Positions 24,010-36,959 of a stretch of 64,000 nt of DNA are shown here, piece after piece; position 1 is the first letter of the stretch, and each line of letters opens with the position of its first letter. Position numbers and translations under genes: made by a program. The stretch is from Anaeramoeba flamelloides (lineage: Eukaryota; Metamonada; Anaeramoebidae), in contig JANTQA010000016.1 in assembly GCA_027625915.1 (NCBI GenBank), positions 4,120,525-4,184,524 on the forward strand, in the 5' to 3' direction. The notes under the pieces are model-generated. The model ran no database searches and was not told the origin of the DNA. It was given only the letters and a program-made list of their open reading frames with translations.

Positions 24010-27000
24010 TTAATATTGTCCAGTTGGTCGAATAATATCATCAATTTTTAAGATCATTTTAGCCATTTGTGTAGCTAATAAAAATTCTTGGATTTTTCCT
24101 CTTAATGTATCGAAAACATTTTGCTCTTTCATATTGCTGGTTCCCTTTGAAAGACAATCAATTCCTAAGAAAGGTTTTTTATCTTCAAGTTGTTGAAGTT
24201 GAATTTCTGAAACAGCCTCTAATGAGTTTAATCCAGAATTTGAAGCCAAGGCGATTGGTACAGATAAAAGTGCTTGTGAAAATGCTCTGATTGAATATTG
24301 TTCAATTCCTGTAATCTATTGAATTCAAATTAAATAAAATAATAAGAAAAAGAATAAATAGTAATAATAAATATAATTAAAACATAAAAATGGATAACAA
24401 AAATGAAATATTAATCGAACGAATAAAATATTAGTAAAATGAATGAAAGAAAAAATAAAACTAATGAAAAATTAATAAGCAAAAAGTAAAAGTAAAAATA
24501 TAAGACAAAAAAAGAAAAATTTACCTCTTTGGAAGCTTTATTAAGAGCAACAGAACAACTAATTTCAGCAGCACCACCACCATAGACAATTCTATTATCT
24601 TTAATTAAATTTCTAGTTACACAAAGAGCATCATGGATTGATCGTTTTCCTTCTTCGACGACCATTTTGTTTCCTCCTTTAACAAGAATTGTAACTGTTT
24701 TTGTATTTGAACATTTTTCAATTACAATCATTTTTTCATCGGTTGTACCAATAGATTTTTCTATGACCATTCCTGCTTTTCCTAATTTTTTTTCTGTTAA
24801 TTCAGAAAATCTTGGAACAATTCTGGCGCCAGTTGCAATTGCAATTAACTAATTAATTATTAGAAAAATAAAATAAAAAAACAAAGTTTGAAGAATTTTT
24901 AAAAATATTAGAGTTTAATCATTATAGTTAGGGATTATTTTATTTCAAAAAAATCTTGTTCAATTTTGAAAGATCCTCAAAAATTTTGAGACTTTGCAAA
25001 AATTTTAAATTTTCGTTTTATTTTTTGAATTTAGTTATTTTAAAATAATCATTTGATATTATTTAAAGAAAATTTCCTTTTTTTCTAAATAATGTTACCA
25101 GAAATTCAAATTATTTTAAAGACAATATTTATTTTTTTTTTTTTTTTTATAATCATATAATAGAGGTTCTGATGATATCTCTTTTAACTCGCGATAAAGT
25201 TTAAAAGAACGTGATTAAGTTAGTAAAATCGCAAAATTACAAAATCGCAATTAATACTAGAAAATCATGATATTAAATAAAAATCATGATATTCGATAAA
25301 GATCTAGATAAATTTACTTAATGTAGTGATAAAAAATTAATCGCTATAAAAAAGCAATCGCAATAAAATAGTTGATGAAATTTCAGAATTATTCATCAAT
25401 ATTTTTCTATTTCATAAAATCTTTGTTCAATAACAAAACAGATTATATGAAAAAAAAATATAATTCTTTTAAAAATCAACAAAAAAGGGAAACTAATTGA
25501 ATCAATGACTAATCAAAGGGTTTTATTATACTTTCTATTGATTTGGTTGACAAGCCCAATCGATCCTTTAGATTAATAAACAGTAATAACTAAAAGTAAA
25601 ATAAATCATTTTTTCCCAATCTATCGTAGCGTTGTAAAATTGCTATAAAGAAAAAAACATCTGATACAATCCATCCTTCTTCATTCTTTCAAGAATGTGT
25701 TCTCTGGTTAAATCTTTTTTTTAATTCTATTCAAGCTTGAATAGAATAACCTAGTCATACCTATACTATAATAATAAAGATTCTTTGGACACTTATTTTC
25801 TTCTTTTTGTTATTCTTCTTCTCTTATTTTGTTTTCATTACAGAAAACTCAACTAGGGCTAAATAGTTTTTTTTAATCAAAGACAAATAAAGAATGAAAA
25901 TTTCACTATGGATCTTTTTGATTATTTAACTGGTGAAGGCAATACCCCCATTTATAAAAAAAATCATCTATTTTATATTCAAGTATATTTTCTGAAATGT
26001 GTTATTATTTGTTTGATCGGAATATTTATGTGGAATTTTATATTTCATAAAAGAAATAAAAAAATGATAGAAAAAAATTTTTTTTTTAATCTTTAAAAAT
26101 TTTCTTTTTTTTTGTATTTTCCTCAATTCTATTGATTACCACGATTTTATGATTTTTTTTCGATAAAGTAGGGTTAACCACGATTTTGAAATATTATTGT
26201 AAATTCATTGCGAATGTTGTGATAATTTATTTTATCATCAAAAGCTCTTTAGTTCAATTGTCATATTTTACTAATAATTCTAATTAAAATTATTTATTTT
26301 TGTAATAAAGCTATTTTAAAAAAGTGATTAGTTTTATTTTTTAGAGATTGTCAGATTTGAATCTTTTTTAAAGTTTTCTGTTTAGGTTTTGAATTTAGTT
26401 ATTTTCAAACAATCATTTGATATTATTTAGAAGAAAATTTCCTTTTTTTTCCCTATCTTATTACCAGAAATTCAAATTATTTTAAAGATTAATTTTTTTC
26501 AATTTTTTTTTTAGAATTGTCTTAATATTTCCCATTTTAACAAGAATTTTGTTTTGAATATTAAAAATATTTATGTATAAATGTGATTATGTTGATGATA
26601 GGAGGAAATAAAATTCAATTATTGATTCGGTATATCGTTTAAACGGTTAGTGCTTTTTTATTAAAAAATTTAATTATGCTCAATTCATAATTTTGGCACA
26701 TCAAATAAGTTACAGAAACTGATTTTTGTTATTAATAATCATTTTATTATATTTTTTTTAATTTTGGGTTGGAAAGTTTAACTTTACATATATGAATAAT
26801 TTAGTGAACCAATCATAATTTGATATTAAAGTTTTTAATTATATTAAGTTTTTAATAATTTAAAAAATGTTTTTTTTTTTGAAAATATGTAATTTTGATT
26901 GTTACTGTATTGTTGAATTGGGGTTTATATTTTTTTTATTTTAATTAATTGTAATTTTTAAGTTACAAATTATCAATACTCATAAATACCTTAATTTATT

Positions 27001-29218
27001 ATTTTTATTTTTGGTACTAGAATTTATCAAAAATTGTTTTTCTAATAAACAAAATTATGAAAAATTATTTCAAAAATAACGAATATTTTCAGTATTTTCT
27101 TTAAAAAATGATAAAAAATGAGATTATTTTTTCTGTCAAATAAGATGAATTAGCAACTTGTCCGTTAAATATTTTTGAAAAAATGATATCCAGAAAAATG
27201 ATAAATAATGTAACTGAGATTTTTTTGTTTTTTTAACCCTATAATTATTAACTTTTATTACAATTATCAAAATAGAGAATAATATTAAATATAAAAAAAA
27301 AAAAAAATTATTTACTTCAATATCTGTTCCAGAAACCCATCTAACAGCAGGTAATTTTTTTTGTAAAAGTAAATGGTTAGCTTCATCATCAAACCCCCAT
27401 TGACACAAAACAAGTGTAGCACCAGATTTTTTCACTAAATCTGTCATTTCTTTAAAATAATTTTGTTCAATTTCAAGTAATTCTTTATATTTTTTGACAG
27501 AATCAATATCTAATTTGTGTCCGGTTTTTGGTTTTGGTGGTTCAAATGGACATGTGAGTATGGCAATTTTGGCATTTTTGATTTGCTTTGGCATTTGTGG
27601 ATGTGAAAAATTTTTTGGGATGATGATCCCGTCAATTAATTCTGTATCTCCAAGTGTTCCTCCAGTTTTTCCTTCAAGTTTGATAAGATCAAATCTTACA
27701 TCCTTTCTTTCAAGATCAGCGACAGCAAGAACAGCTTCAACTGAAATTTTGGCGATTTTGTCAGTATATTGATTAACACTATGATTTTAATTGAATTGAA
27801 ATTATAAAATAAAGAATGAAATTGTAAAATAAAGAATTAAAATGTTGTTGTAAAAATAAATCCATGGAAAATGTATTGATTGTAATTTTTGTTTGAAAAA
27901 TCATTTTGGCAAAAAGTGTAGAACCAAAAGTTTTGATAAGTAACTTTAAGACTTTTCGGTTTGAGTTTTTATCCCTAATTAGACTTCTTTTGAGAAAATT
28001 TTTGATTTTTTAGCCTTTTGAAAATTGCTGTAAATATAATTATTTTGTTTGACATTATCTGTTTTAAAAAACTAGTAATAAAAGTTTTAAAAAAGTATTT
28101 CTCAAACTGTTTGATTCACACTTTTTTAAAACATTTGGTACTCGCTTTTTGAAAACTGGTTGTGAGTGTTGCTTTTTAGTTCAACAATTAAATTAATTTT
28201 TAGGGGGTTGTTATATCATTGAGTGATAAATTCAAATAAAATAACAATATAAAGAACAATTATGATTGGGGGGGTTCGAGTTAATTTTTGAAGCTTATAA
28301 TTCCTGAAAAACAGATAAAAATTTTTTGTTATTTGATTTGGTTTTTCTTTGGGAGAAAAAAAAAAAAAATAAAAGTCAAAAAAGATGAATATAAACATCA
28401 ATTTAACCTCTTTTTTTGGTTTAAGAAAAAAAAAGGGGGAAAGGTTCGAAATTTCTCTAAGGATCGTTTGTTTTTTGAATTTTTTTTTTTTTAAGAAGAA
28501 AAAATTTTGATAAAAAAAAGCAAGCAAAAGATAAATAAAAAAATTTGATGAAACAAAATACAAACATTTTGGAACCTAAAGAAGTTTTAGCAGATAACAC
28601 TAAGGATTCATAATTTTCTTTATCAAATTCAATTTTGTCACAGATTGTTAGAAGATGCTTTACGGCGATATCACAGGCCTTTTCATAGCCTTCTGAAATT
28701 TTTGAAGGATGAATTCCTTTTTCAAGAAGACTTAAAGACTCTTCTAAGAGTGCACCAGCTAAGACAACAACACTTGTGGTTCCGTCACCAATTTCATCAT
28801 CTTGGCCTTGACTTAATTCGACTAAAAGTTTGGCAATTGGATTTTCAACTTGCATCTTTTCAGGTTTTAGTTTAAGATTTGGGTTTTTGTTTTGTTGAGC
28901 AAAAGAAAAAACAAAAAAGAAAAAAAGTTACTTTGTTTTTTTTTAGTTGTTCTTTGTGTTTTCTTGAGGAGGAGTAAAAAGAATAAAAATTACATTTTTA
29001 AGAATAGTTGCACCATCGTTTGTTGCTGTAACTTCTCCGTCTTGATCGACAAGAATTTTGTCCATACCAAGAGGCCCGATTGAAGTTTTCATTAAATTTG
29101 CTACAGTCATTGCAGCAAGAATGTTTGCTTTACGTGCTTCAGATCCTGTAAGTCTTTCTTTTTGATCTTGGTCACGAATAATGATGAAAGGTTTTCCAGA
29201 TGAATCAAATCTAAGCAT
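24010..29218 (-). CDS. CCT5: T-complex protein 1 subunit epsilon (CCT5), 5 exons
   Basis: Exons on the minus strand are 29218-28994, 28855-28566, 27778-27316, 24848-24525 and 24315-24010, giving 535 residues (human CCT5 has 541). It is one of eight subunits of the cytosolic TRiC/CCT ring that folds actin, tubulin and other proteins with ATP. The epsilon identity rests on the N-terminus ([18 protein letters not shown]), on [19 protein letters not shown], on [15 protein letters not shown] and on the C-terminal [17 protein letters not shown]-site motifs are [10 protein letters not shown] (45-54), NDGATIL and GDGTT (98-102). [19 protein letters not shown] follows in exon 4. Introns are 138, 787, 2467 and 209 bp with GTAATT, GTTTGT, GTAAAT and GTAAAT donors; every join reproduces the family sequence and phase. 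The gene appears intact. Confidence 0.97.
25012..25146. repeat. Direct repeat flanking the dispersed element, left
   Basis: This shares long runs with 26375-26510, including TTTTGAATTTAGTTATTTT, ATCATTTGATATTATTTA and ACCAGAAATTCAAATTATTT, in the same orientation. The pair brackets the element at 25155-26240 and is not seen around the other copy at 42.5 kb. Confidence 0.75.
25155..26240 (+). repeat. Dispersed element E, copy 1
   Basis: It aligns in order with 42465-43690: left TAGAG...TGATGATATCT, middle AATTGAATCAAT...TTGGTTG, then AAAGAATGTGTTCT...GGTTAAA, and right CGATAAAGTAGGGTTAACCA. The outer parts carry repeated AATCATGAT, ATCGCGAT-like and CACGATTTT motifs. No conserved reading frame exists between the copies, so it is a non-coding mobile or duplicated unit of unknown class. 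Confidence 0.6.
26375..26510. repeat. Direct repeat flanking the dispersed element, right
   Basis: Partner of 25012-25146, with small insertions. It could have arisen by duplication of part of the intron or by an insertion that copied flanking sequence. Confidence 0.75.
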
Positions 29219-30404
29219 TTCGTTCTATTGTTTGCTGAATAAGAAAAATAATAATTGTTTTCAAAGAAAAAATGAAAAGAACAAATACAATTTTTAAACA
29301 TATTTTTCAGAAAGGGTGAATATCTGAAGAACCCAAGAAATATCTAATACGTTTTGATATGTTTTTGGGAGTTTTAACTTTATTAAGTAAAGTTTAAATT
29401 TTTACTTAAAAAATTAAGATAGAATTAAGATTCCTAAAAAAACTACAATTGGATATATTTTCAATGTGGGGTACTTAATTTGTGGTGTATTTAATTGGGT
29501 TCTTTGAAAATTTGTGTTCTGTTAAAATATGTGATAAAAAAATGAACTGTATTTTTCTCAAAAAATTCTAGTGAAAAATACAAAATAGAATATAGGTTCA
29601 ATACCATAGGTTTGTTTTTATTTGGTCTAAGTGTAATTCCAAAGTAATTTCAATTTTCAGAATTTTTCACAATAACTAATTTCTTCTTTTAAGGACTGAG
29701 TTCCTATATTGAAGGGTGTTTTGTTATTATGTTAAATGGAATACAAATTAAAAAGAATTTTCGATTCGTAAGAAATTAGACCAAATAATAACATAAGAAG
29801 TTAAAATCACTAACAAAAACCAAGAATAAAAATTTAAAAAAAAAAATTTCCAAATAGATTTTTGAATAAAATTTTTAAAAAAAACAATTTCTTACATTGG
29901 ATTTTCAGGTTCGAGTTAAAATTCTAAAATATTTCAAACTTTAGAAAGGAACTCAAAACACTATTTAGAACAGCTTGATAAATTATTTTGGTTTTTTAGA
30001 GATTTGAAATGGGACTTTAGAAATCTTAAAATCAAATTATGGATTGATCTAAGAAAGGTAAAATTTTGATTTTGATTAAATTGTGAAAATTTCTCATCTG
30101 TTTTATGAAAGTAATTCACAGTGTGTAAATTTAACTGCGATGATAGAAATCTTTTAAGAGTGATTTTATCAACTATCCCACAATTCTTCATCTGGAAACG
30201 GAGCCCTTATGGAAGTAATAAAAAGCCGATATTTTTTAATTATTCAATTTTCTGAAACTTGAAATGTTATATAGTAAAATTTCTTCTCAGGAAATTAATT
30301 TTTTTTCCCAGATAAACAGAAAAAGCAATATAAAAAAATTACATTATTCTTTAATTTATGAAATTAAAAGATAAAATCTAATTTTTTTAAAAAACAACAA
30401 CAAA

Positions 30405-30740
30405 GTGTTTATAGAGTTCAAAAGAATTGAGTAAAATTAAATATTTTATTTTTATTTTATTTTCTCGTAGATCTAATTACATTTTGTTTTTTATAATTCT
30501 TTTTTTTTTTTATTTCTAAAATCCATTGAAAACCTAACTTAACTTAAATATAAAGGTATTTTATCTTGAGTTTTTCTGTTTGATTCTTAAAATCAATTGA
30601 TTTTTTGAATAAAATAAAATAAAAAATAACAAACTAATTGGTGTTTTTTGAAAATTTTTTAAAGAATTGTGTAAAATCAAAGATTTTCCCAAACCTATTA
30701 AATAAATAAAAAACATAATGGTGGTGATATGTCTATTATT
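30405..30740. repeat. Decayed copy of the hairpin-array element
   Basis: Fragments such as TTCAAAAGAATTGAGTAAAAT, GAAAACCTAACTT and TTGAGTTTTTCTGTTTGATT match the palindromic units at 15.6-16.7 kb. The complementary arms are only partly preserved. It appears to be an old, eroded copy. Confidence 0.45.
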
Positions 30741-31372
30741 AACCACATACTGTGAATTTTATATTTATTGTTCAGAATCCGACTATTTTTCTTCACATGT
30801 GAAATATAAAAAACACTGTGAAAGTAGCTATTTTTTTTTAATTTGGCCTTGAAAATAAAATTATAATTTTTTATAATAATATTTTAATTATTCTTCCTCT
30901 TCTTTTATTTTATTTTTTAAAATATGATGAATTTTAGTTAATTAACCCTTTTACTCCAAGAAATAAATAATTTTTGATTTATAAAAAAAATAATAAAAAA
31001 TTCGAAAAGTAAATCAATAGCCCAATCACAAGATACTTTGTATTTGATTCTGATATTTTTAACACATAATATACCCTTTAGATCAATCCAAACACAACTT
31101 GTGCCAAATTATCATTTATTATTCATTTGGGTATCAATAACTGATAACAATATAGATTCTTTAGATACTATCGACTCTACATACATTTTTTATATATTCA
31201 TGCGAAGTGAATCTTTTCTTTCTTCTTCTTCTTTTATTCATGTTTAAGGGGTGTTGTACAAACTTTAAAACACAATTAAGGAGAAACAACCAAAAAAAAA
31301 AAAAATCTTCTGGTAAATTAATAGCAAATCAAAATTTTTAATACCACTTCATCAAGTTAAAAAAAAGTATTA

Positions 31373-31518
31373 CTCTCAGTTCCACTTTCAAGACACAAAC
31401 TTTCAACAAAATTTAATACACAAAAAATCTCAAATTAAGGCACAATATTCATATTCTAGTAAAATAAATTGTAAAAAAAAAAATTACAAATTTTGTACCT
31501 TAAAAGTGGAACCGACTG
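31373..31518. repeat. Short MITE-like element, older relative of 38416-38610
   Basis: 146 bp between TA dinucleotides. Ends read CTCTCAGTTCCACTTTCAAG and the complement of TTAAAAGTGGAACCGACTG. The interior shares AAATCTCAAATTAAGGCACA and TCTAGTAAAATAAATTGTAA with the element at 38416-38610. It has more mismatches between its arms, hence is probably older. Confidence 0.75.
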
Positions 31519-32652
31519 TAAGCCACTAAACAGAATATCCAACCCACTTTTAAAGTTATTTTCCAAAAACAGATTATTGCTTTTAAAATCTAAACATATT
31601 TTCACATTGGAGAAAATGCTAAAGTTCAACATATTCTCAAATTATTTTTTTAAAAAATATTTTCTCTGAAAGAAGATTGAAATCTTAATATCAGTGAAGG
31701 GGAAGTGTATAAAAAATTACGTGAAAAAAAAAATAAATAATTTTAAAAATAACCTTAATAAAGAACTACTTGTTTTCAAAAAAATTACATATAATTATTA
31801 TAAACTAGCAAAATATTATCATTTCTATATTTGCATTATTTTTCTTATCATTTTTTTGTTTCAGTTTATTACATCAAAAAGACAGAAAAATCACCTAAAC
31901 CATTAAATTAAAAATCCCCAAAAAATTCTCTTTTAAAATCTCAAAGTTCAAGATAAAACATAAAGCTATAACTTTAAATTTGATTATTTCCAAAAAATAA
32001 TTAATAATATAATCTAATTATTTTAAGGGGTTTGGAATGTCCCAAATATAAAAAGTATTAATAGATTTGGCAATGATTTCCTAAAATTTTAAAGATTTTC
32101 AAACAAATAAAAGTATTATCAATTAATAATTAACAATAAAAAACATTCGGAAACATTTTCAAATAACTTGATTAAATAATTACAGTTCCTTATTTGTACT
32201 CTGAATATTTTTTTTAAAAAATATTAGCTAATCTTTTAAATTTCAAGAAATTGAACAAATTATTGAAAATAAAATCAAAGACCATTTTTTTTTCATCTTC
32301 ATGAATGAAAATATTTAGTTGAATTTATTTTCTTGTTAAGAATTTAGTGTTAGAAAAAATCTTGTATCTGTTTAATAAAGGGGATATTTTCGTGTGAATA
32401 AATTCATAACTTCAATGCCAAACAGCGGATAAACACAGTCATTAGAAGTATTTTAAACTTTTTTACGTTTTCTAAAAAAGGGTTGAATTAAAGAGTCTAA
32501 ATTTGAATTTGGTTTAATTATTATTGTTTATCCTTAAATCTATTTTAAGAAAAAAAAATTAAAAAACAAAAACAAAAAAAAAAATCAATTTTGGATTAAT
32601 AAAATGATAAAATCTTGTCAATTTAATTCGATCTATTTAGTTTTTTTTGTTT

Positions 32653-34313
32653 TTAATTCTTAAAAAAGTTATCTATTTCCCTTTTAATGCTTGTAGCATC
32701 GCTTTCATTTAAACACCTTATACTATAATTACAAAAGGGGATCTTATCTGGGTTATTTATTTCATATTGTGTTTTAAAATTCTTTGAACGCAGAAATAGA
32801 TTTTTTTGTTGTTGGCTTATATTTGATTTTGGTAGCAACGGACTATTTAACAAGATTATTTTTGTTGTTTCAGAACGTATAATTAAAGAAAACCCCCCCG
32901 CGTGCCTTTTTAAAAGTGTTAAAACACCCACTCCCCTTTCTTCCCATCTGGCTGTTTTTTTTTGATTAATTTTATGTAATTTTTCGCCCCCCTTTTCTCT
33001 GTCATTATTGTTATCTTTTTCTTTTTTTTCTGTTTTTTCTGTTTTTTCTGGCTTGGTTTCTTTTCCATTTTTATTGTCTTCTTTTTCTTTTTCTTCTTCT
33101 TCTTCTCCTTTTTGTTTTTCCTTATCATCTTCTTTGTCATTGCTCTTACCAGTCTCTGTTTGTGTTTCTTTCACGGATTTAATTTGTTTATCATTAATCG
33201 TCTTTTGGCTTTCTTTATCAGTTTCTGTTTTCGTTTCGCTTTCGTTTGTTTTTTTACTTGACAAATTATAATTTTTTACTTGGTTTTCTTTTTTTGTTTG
33301 ATCAGAAATGGCATATTCGAAAAGTTTCACTCTTTTTCTTAATACCACAATACCATCTTTTTCTTTTTCTTGTTCTTTTGCCTTTGCTTTTTTTAACTTT
33401 GTTAATTGCTTTTGATTTAAGTGCTTTTTGTTCCTTTGGTGAATCATCTCAAATCTGCTTGATCCAAACAAAGATTTTCGGTTCTTGGTTCCAAATAAAG
33501 ATTTCCCTGTTTTAACTTGGGAAAAAATTGAACCGTTATTCTTCTTTGTTTGTTTTTTAAAAGGATTGTTTTTTGTATTTTTGTCTAAAGTTTTGGTTGT
33601 TGAGGATGACTGATTTACCTTACCAAAAAGTAAAGAGTTTTTTTTTGGTATTTGGCTGTTTTTAGAATCTTTTGTTGTTGAAGTGGTTGGTACATGTGTG
33701 GATTTAAAGGGGCTTTCCTTGAGGCTTCCTCCTCTTGATCCAAAGATCCCAAACTTTGATTTAAATGGAGTTGTAGGTTTTTTCACGACTTTGGTTTCTT
33801 TTTCTTTTTCATTATCTTTTTTCTTTTCATTTAGATCTTTTTCATTTAGATCTTTTTTCTTTTCATTTAGATCTTTATTGTTGCTTTCTTTTTCCTTTTC
33901 TGTTTCATTTTCTTTTTTGTTGTGATTTACTTTTTTTTCAATTTCTGTGTTTTGTTCTTCTCTTTTCCTTCCATTCGTCAAGTTTTTGTTCTTTGAATTT
34001 TGGATAACATTTAGATTTAGTTTGTGTTTGGGGTTTATTTTGGATTTTTTATTCCTTCTTCTTTTTTGACGAAGCTTTTTCCTTCTTTCTAAACGAATTT
34101 TTTTTCTTCTTGCAATTTCTGCTTCGTCGGCTTTTTCCCAAGATTTTAATTCCTAATTTAATGAAGAGAAATTGGTTTGTTTTAAGAAAAAGGATAAATA
34201 AATTTTTTTTGAAATAAAAAAAAAAAATAAAAATCATGTACATCATTATCATCAAGGTCATCCTCTAATGAGTCTGGATTTAGCTGCCTAGTAGTCTCTC
34301 TTTTACGTGACAT
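32653..34313 (-). CDS. Nup50/Nup2-like nucleoporin with C-terminal Ran-binding domain, 2 exons
   Basis: Exon 1 is 34313-34242 (24 codons, MSRKRETTRQLNPD...) and exon 2 is 34152-32653, joined across an 89 bp intron (GTACAT...TAG, phase 0), for 523 residues. Nup50/Nup2 proteins bind importin-alpha and Ran at the nuclear basket and help import-complex turnover. The KR-rich N-terminus followed by an acidic stretch resembles the importin-binding end of that family. A basic segment follows. FG-type repeats lie at about residues 158-256 (KFGIFGS, LLFGK, KSLFGTK, KSLFGSS). The C-terminus holds a Ran-binding domain: VKLFEYAI at ~299, then RWEERGVGVLTLLKR at ~423 and GGFSLIIRSETTKIILLN. A Lys/Glu/Asp-rich insert of about 110 residues separates its first strand from the rest. 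The family call is by motif and domain order. Confidence 0.85.
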
Positions 34314-35604
34314 TTTGGAGGTGAAAGAAAATAAACACCAATTAATTTGGATAAAATTTGAAAAAATAATTTATTCTTAATTTTTGAAAAAATTCCTTTT
34401 TCCCAATTTTTATGTCAGAAAAAAGTCAGATCCTTTTTTGGTTTGGATTTTTCGGTAAATTTAGAATACATTTCTATTTTTATGAAATCTTAGTTTTCAT
34501 ATTTTGCTGAAAGTTTCTATGAACTATTAAAACTGGAAATTTATTCTGATTTTGAAAATACAAGAAAAATAAAACAAAAATGTAAATTCTTTAAGAAACA
34601 GAAACAATTGATTATTTATTTTATTATCAAAATTGATTAAATTTTTTAATAATATTAAAGATAATTTAATATTCTTTTTAAAATATTACACCCATTCCAA
34701 TGCTGCATGATTTTTTTTCAATATCAAATTTTGGTATTGATATATACTTTTAAAAAGTTGAATATAAGAATAAGAAAACTTAAATTGATATATTTTTTTC
34801 CAAAAAGGAGTTTATATGAAAAATATTCTTCTAATGTGATCTAAAAATAAATATATTTTTTTCAGAGGAAATTTTATGAAGTTTCTTAATGAATTTTGGA
34901 ATTTTACAGTAATTTTGGTTTCTAAAAATTTATTTTTAAAATCTGTAAAAATTCTTGAATATTACTTTTCATTTAAGAAAATTTTTTTTTTCAATATGAG
35001 TTTTCTTATTCTCATATTCTACCTTTTTATAAGTCTATATCAACATCAAATTTTGATATTGACGTAATTTCACAGTAACTTTGGAAAAACTGTAAAATTG
35101 ATAAATAATAATAAACGATTGATACCTTTAGTCTTTGGGTTATTAGTATCCCATTAAAATAATGAAGAATAGATTATTAATTATTGATTAGAAATAATCA
35201 AATGAAAAAGAATTGCTATTGTTAGAAGTTGAATTTACCAGATTTTGAAATAATCACCTAATTTCTACTGTATATTTTTGTGTGTTTACTATATTTCTTA
35301 TATTAAAAAAAAAATAAAAAATTATTCTAACTTTTCATCTGAATATGATAATTGTTTTTTTATGTTTAAAATAATTAAGTTTTTATAGGTTCAAGAAGAA
35401 TAACAATATATAAAAGAAGATTTAAACTAATTCAAAAACTAAATTTTTTTGAGAATTTCATGAAATTGTTAAAAATCTTAAATTCATAGATAAGAAATTG
35501 GAAAATATTAACTGGTAATCAAACACCTTAAAAGATTTAGAATTTGAACCTGATAAATATCGAATTAAACAACTGGAAAATATTCCAAGTTGGAAATGTC
35601 GTTA

Positions 35605-36900
35605 GATCTTCCAAAATTCAAAAGAATAGAGAAAAATCGACGTTTTTACTCAATTCGTTTAAATTTTAGAAAACCTTGGTTAGCTTTTTTTTAATTTGAG
35701 AGATAAAAACAATATTTATTATATTTTTTTATTATTCTGATGAATTCTGGAAAACCACCATTCTTTTTTTTTTTAATTTCAGAAATAGAAAGAAAAATTT
35801 TGAAATTTTCTTTTTATTTCTCAAATTAAAAAAAAGTGTCTTATATTTTCTTTAGTTTTCTGTTTATTTTTGAAGTGTTCTAGGTTTTTTTGAGGTTTTC
35901 TATTTTATCTAGAAAATCTATTGATTTTCCAAATAAATAGAAAACTCAAAAAAACCTAACGAAAATCAATAGATTTTACAAATAAAACAGAAAACCTCAA
36001 GAAAACCTAGGCACTTGACGACACTCCTCAAAAATATTTAAAAATAATTTCTATTCAAAATAATATTTATATATAACAAAGATATTTAAAATCTAAAAGA
36101 TACAACTTTAATCTTAAAACTCAGAAATTTTACAAATTATTTAAATAGATATTCTTATGTTATGAACAAGGAAAAATCTAAATACTGTAAATTATACAAA
36201 AAATCAAAAAATTAGATATCATTGAAGATTTGGATCATTTTATCTGTGACCATGTCGTCAAGTGCCGTCAAGTGCCTAGAATTTCTTGGGTTTTTCTTTT
36301 TTATCTAGAAAATATATTGATTTTCCAAAACAACAGAAAACTCATGAAAACCTAAAAGTGCTTTTTTTTAATTTTAGAAATAAAAAGAAAATTTCAAAAA
36401 TTTTCATTCTATTTCTCAAATTAAAAAAAAGCTAACAGTGGTTTTCCAGAATTTAAAAGAATAGAGTAAAATCAAAGATTTTACGCAATTCTTTTGAAAA
36501 ATGGAAAACCTAACGACTACCCAGGGTATGAAAATAATCGTAAAATTTGGATATCTAAATTAAAAAAAAATAATATTTCTTTCACGTATTATTACTATTT
36601 TTGATATTATTAGAAAAAAAAATTCGTAATATTTATTAACCTTAGTGTGAATAAACTTATTTTTAAGTCTTTAATAAAATTCCTAAATCACAATTTAGGA
36701 ATTCGTGAAGTGCCTTAGAGTGCCATAGAGTGCCTAGGTTTTTAATAATTTCTCAAATTAAAAATAACCTAAGGTTGGCTTTCCAGTATTCAAAAGAATG
36801 TAGTAAAATCTTCGATTTTTGTCTATTCTTTTAAATTCTGGAAAACACAAAGGCAAATAAGAAGAATTAAAAACCCCCCTGTTAAATTTTAAAAAAAAAT
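35605..36900 (+). repeat. Hairpin-array element, copy A2
   Basis: Type-A palindromes lie at about 35609-35686, 36437-36512 and 36777-36847. A clear type-C palindrome spans 35881-35961. Type-B units lie near 35775-35835 and 36365-36430. Decamer units are seen at 36005-36028 (reverse), 36250-36278 and 36711-36738, ending in CCTAGG or CCTAG. The non-palindromic linker at 36525-36700 (AATCGTAAAATTTGGATATC) and the terminal block GCAAATAAGAAGAATTAAAA match the equivalents in copy A3 at 56850-57050 and 57299. This shows that whole units, not just hairpins, are dispersed. Confidence 0.8.
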
Positions 36901-36959
36901 AATTATAGTTTTTTTTTTGAAAATAAACTCAATTCAAAAACACAAGTATAAATTGAAAA

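Larger units (their letters stand above)
24849..27315 (-). other. Giant third intron of CCT5
   Basis: 2467 bp, donor GAA|GTAAAT and acceptor TTAG|TTA, phase 0. It contains a 1.1 kb dispersed element (about 25155-26240) bracketed by two similar direct repeats (25012-25146 and 26375-26510). The plus-strand frame at 25908-26096 (starting MDLFDYLTG) is not kept in the other copy of that element, so I do not call it a gene. Confidence 0.9.
29219..32652. other. Intergenic region, no gene seen
   Basis: 3.4 kb lie between the start of CCT5 and the end of the nucleoporin gene, both on the minus strand. It holds a decayed hairpin-array copy (30405-30740) and a short MITE-like element (31373-31518). 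The first few hundred bases after 29218 should carry the CCT5 promoter. Other short frames have no recognisable content. Confidence 0.6.

Noticed and set aside
25908-26096. Open frame starting MDLFDYLTG inside element E
   Set aside because: The corresponding part of the second copy at 42.5-43.7 kb does not keep the frame, and it lies in a CCT5 intron.
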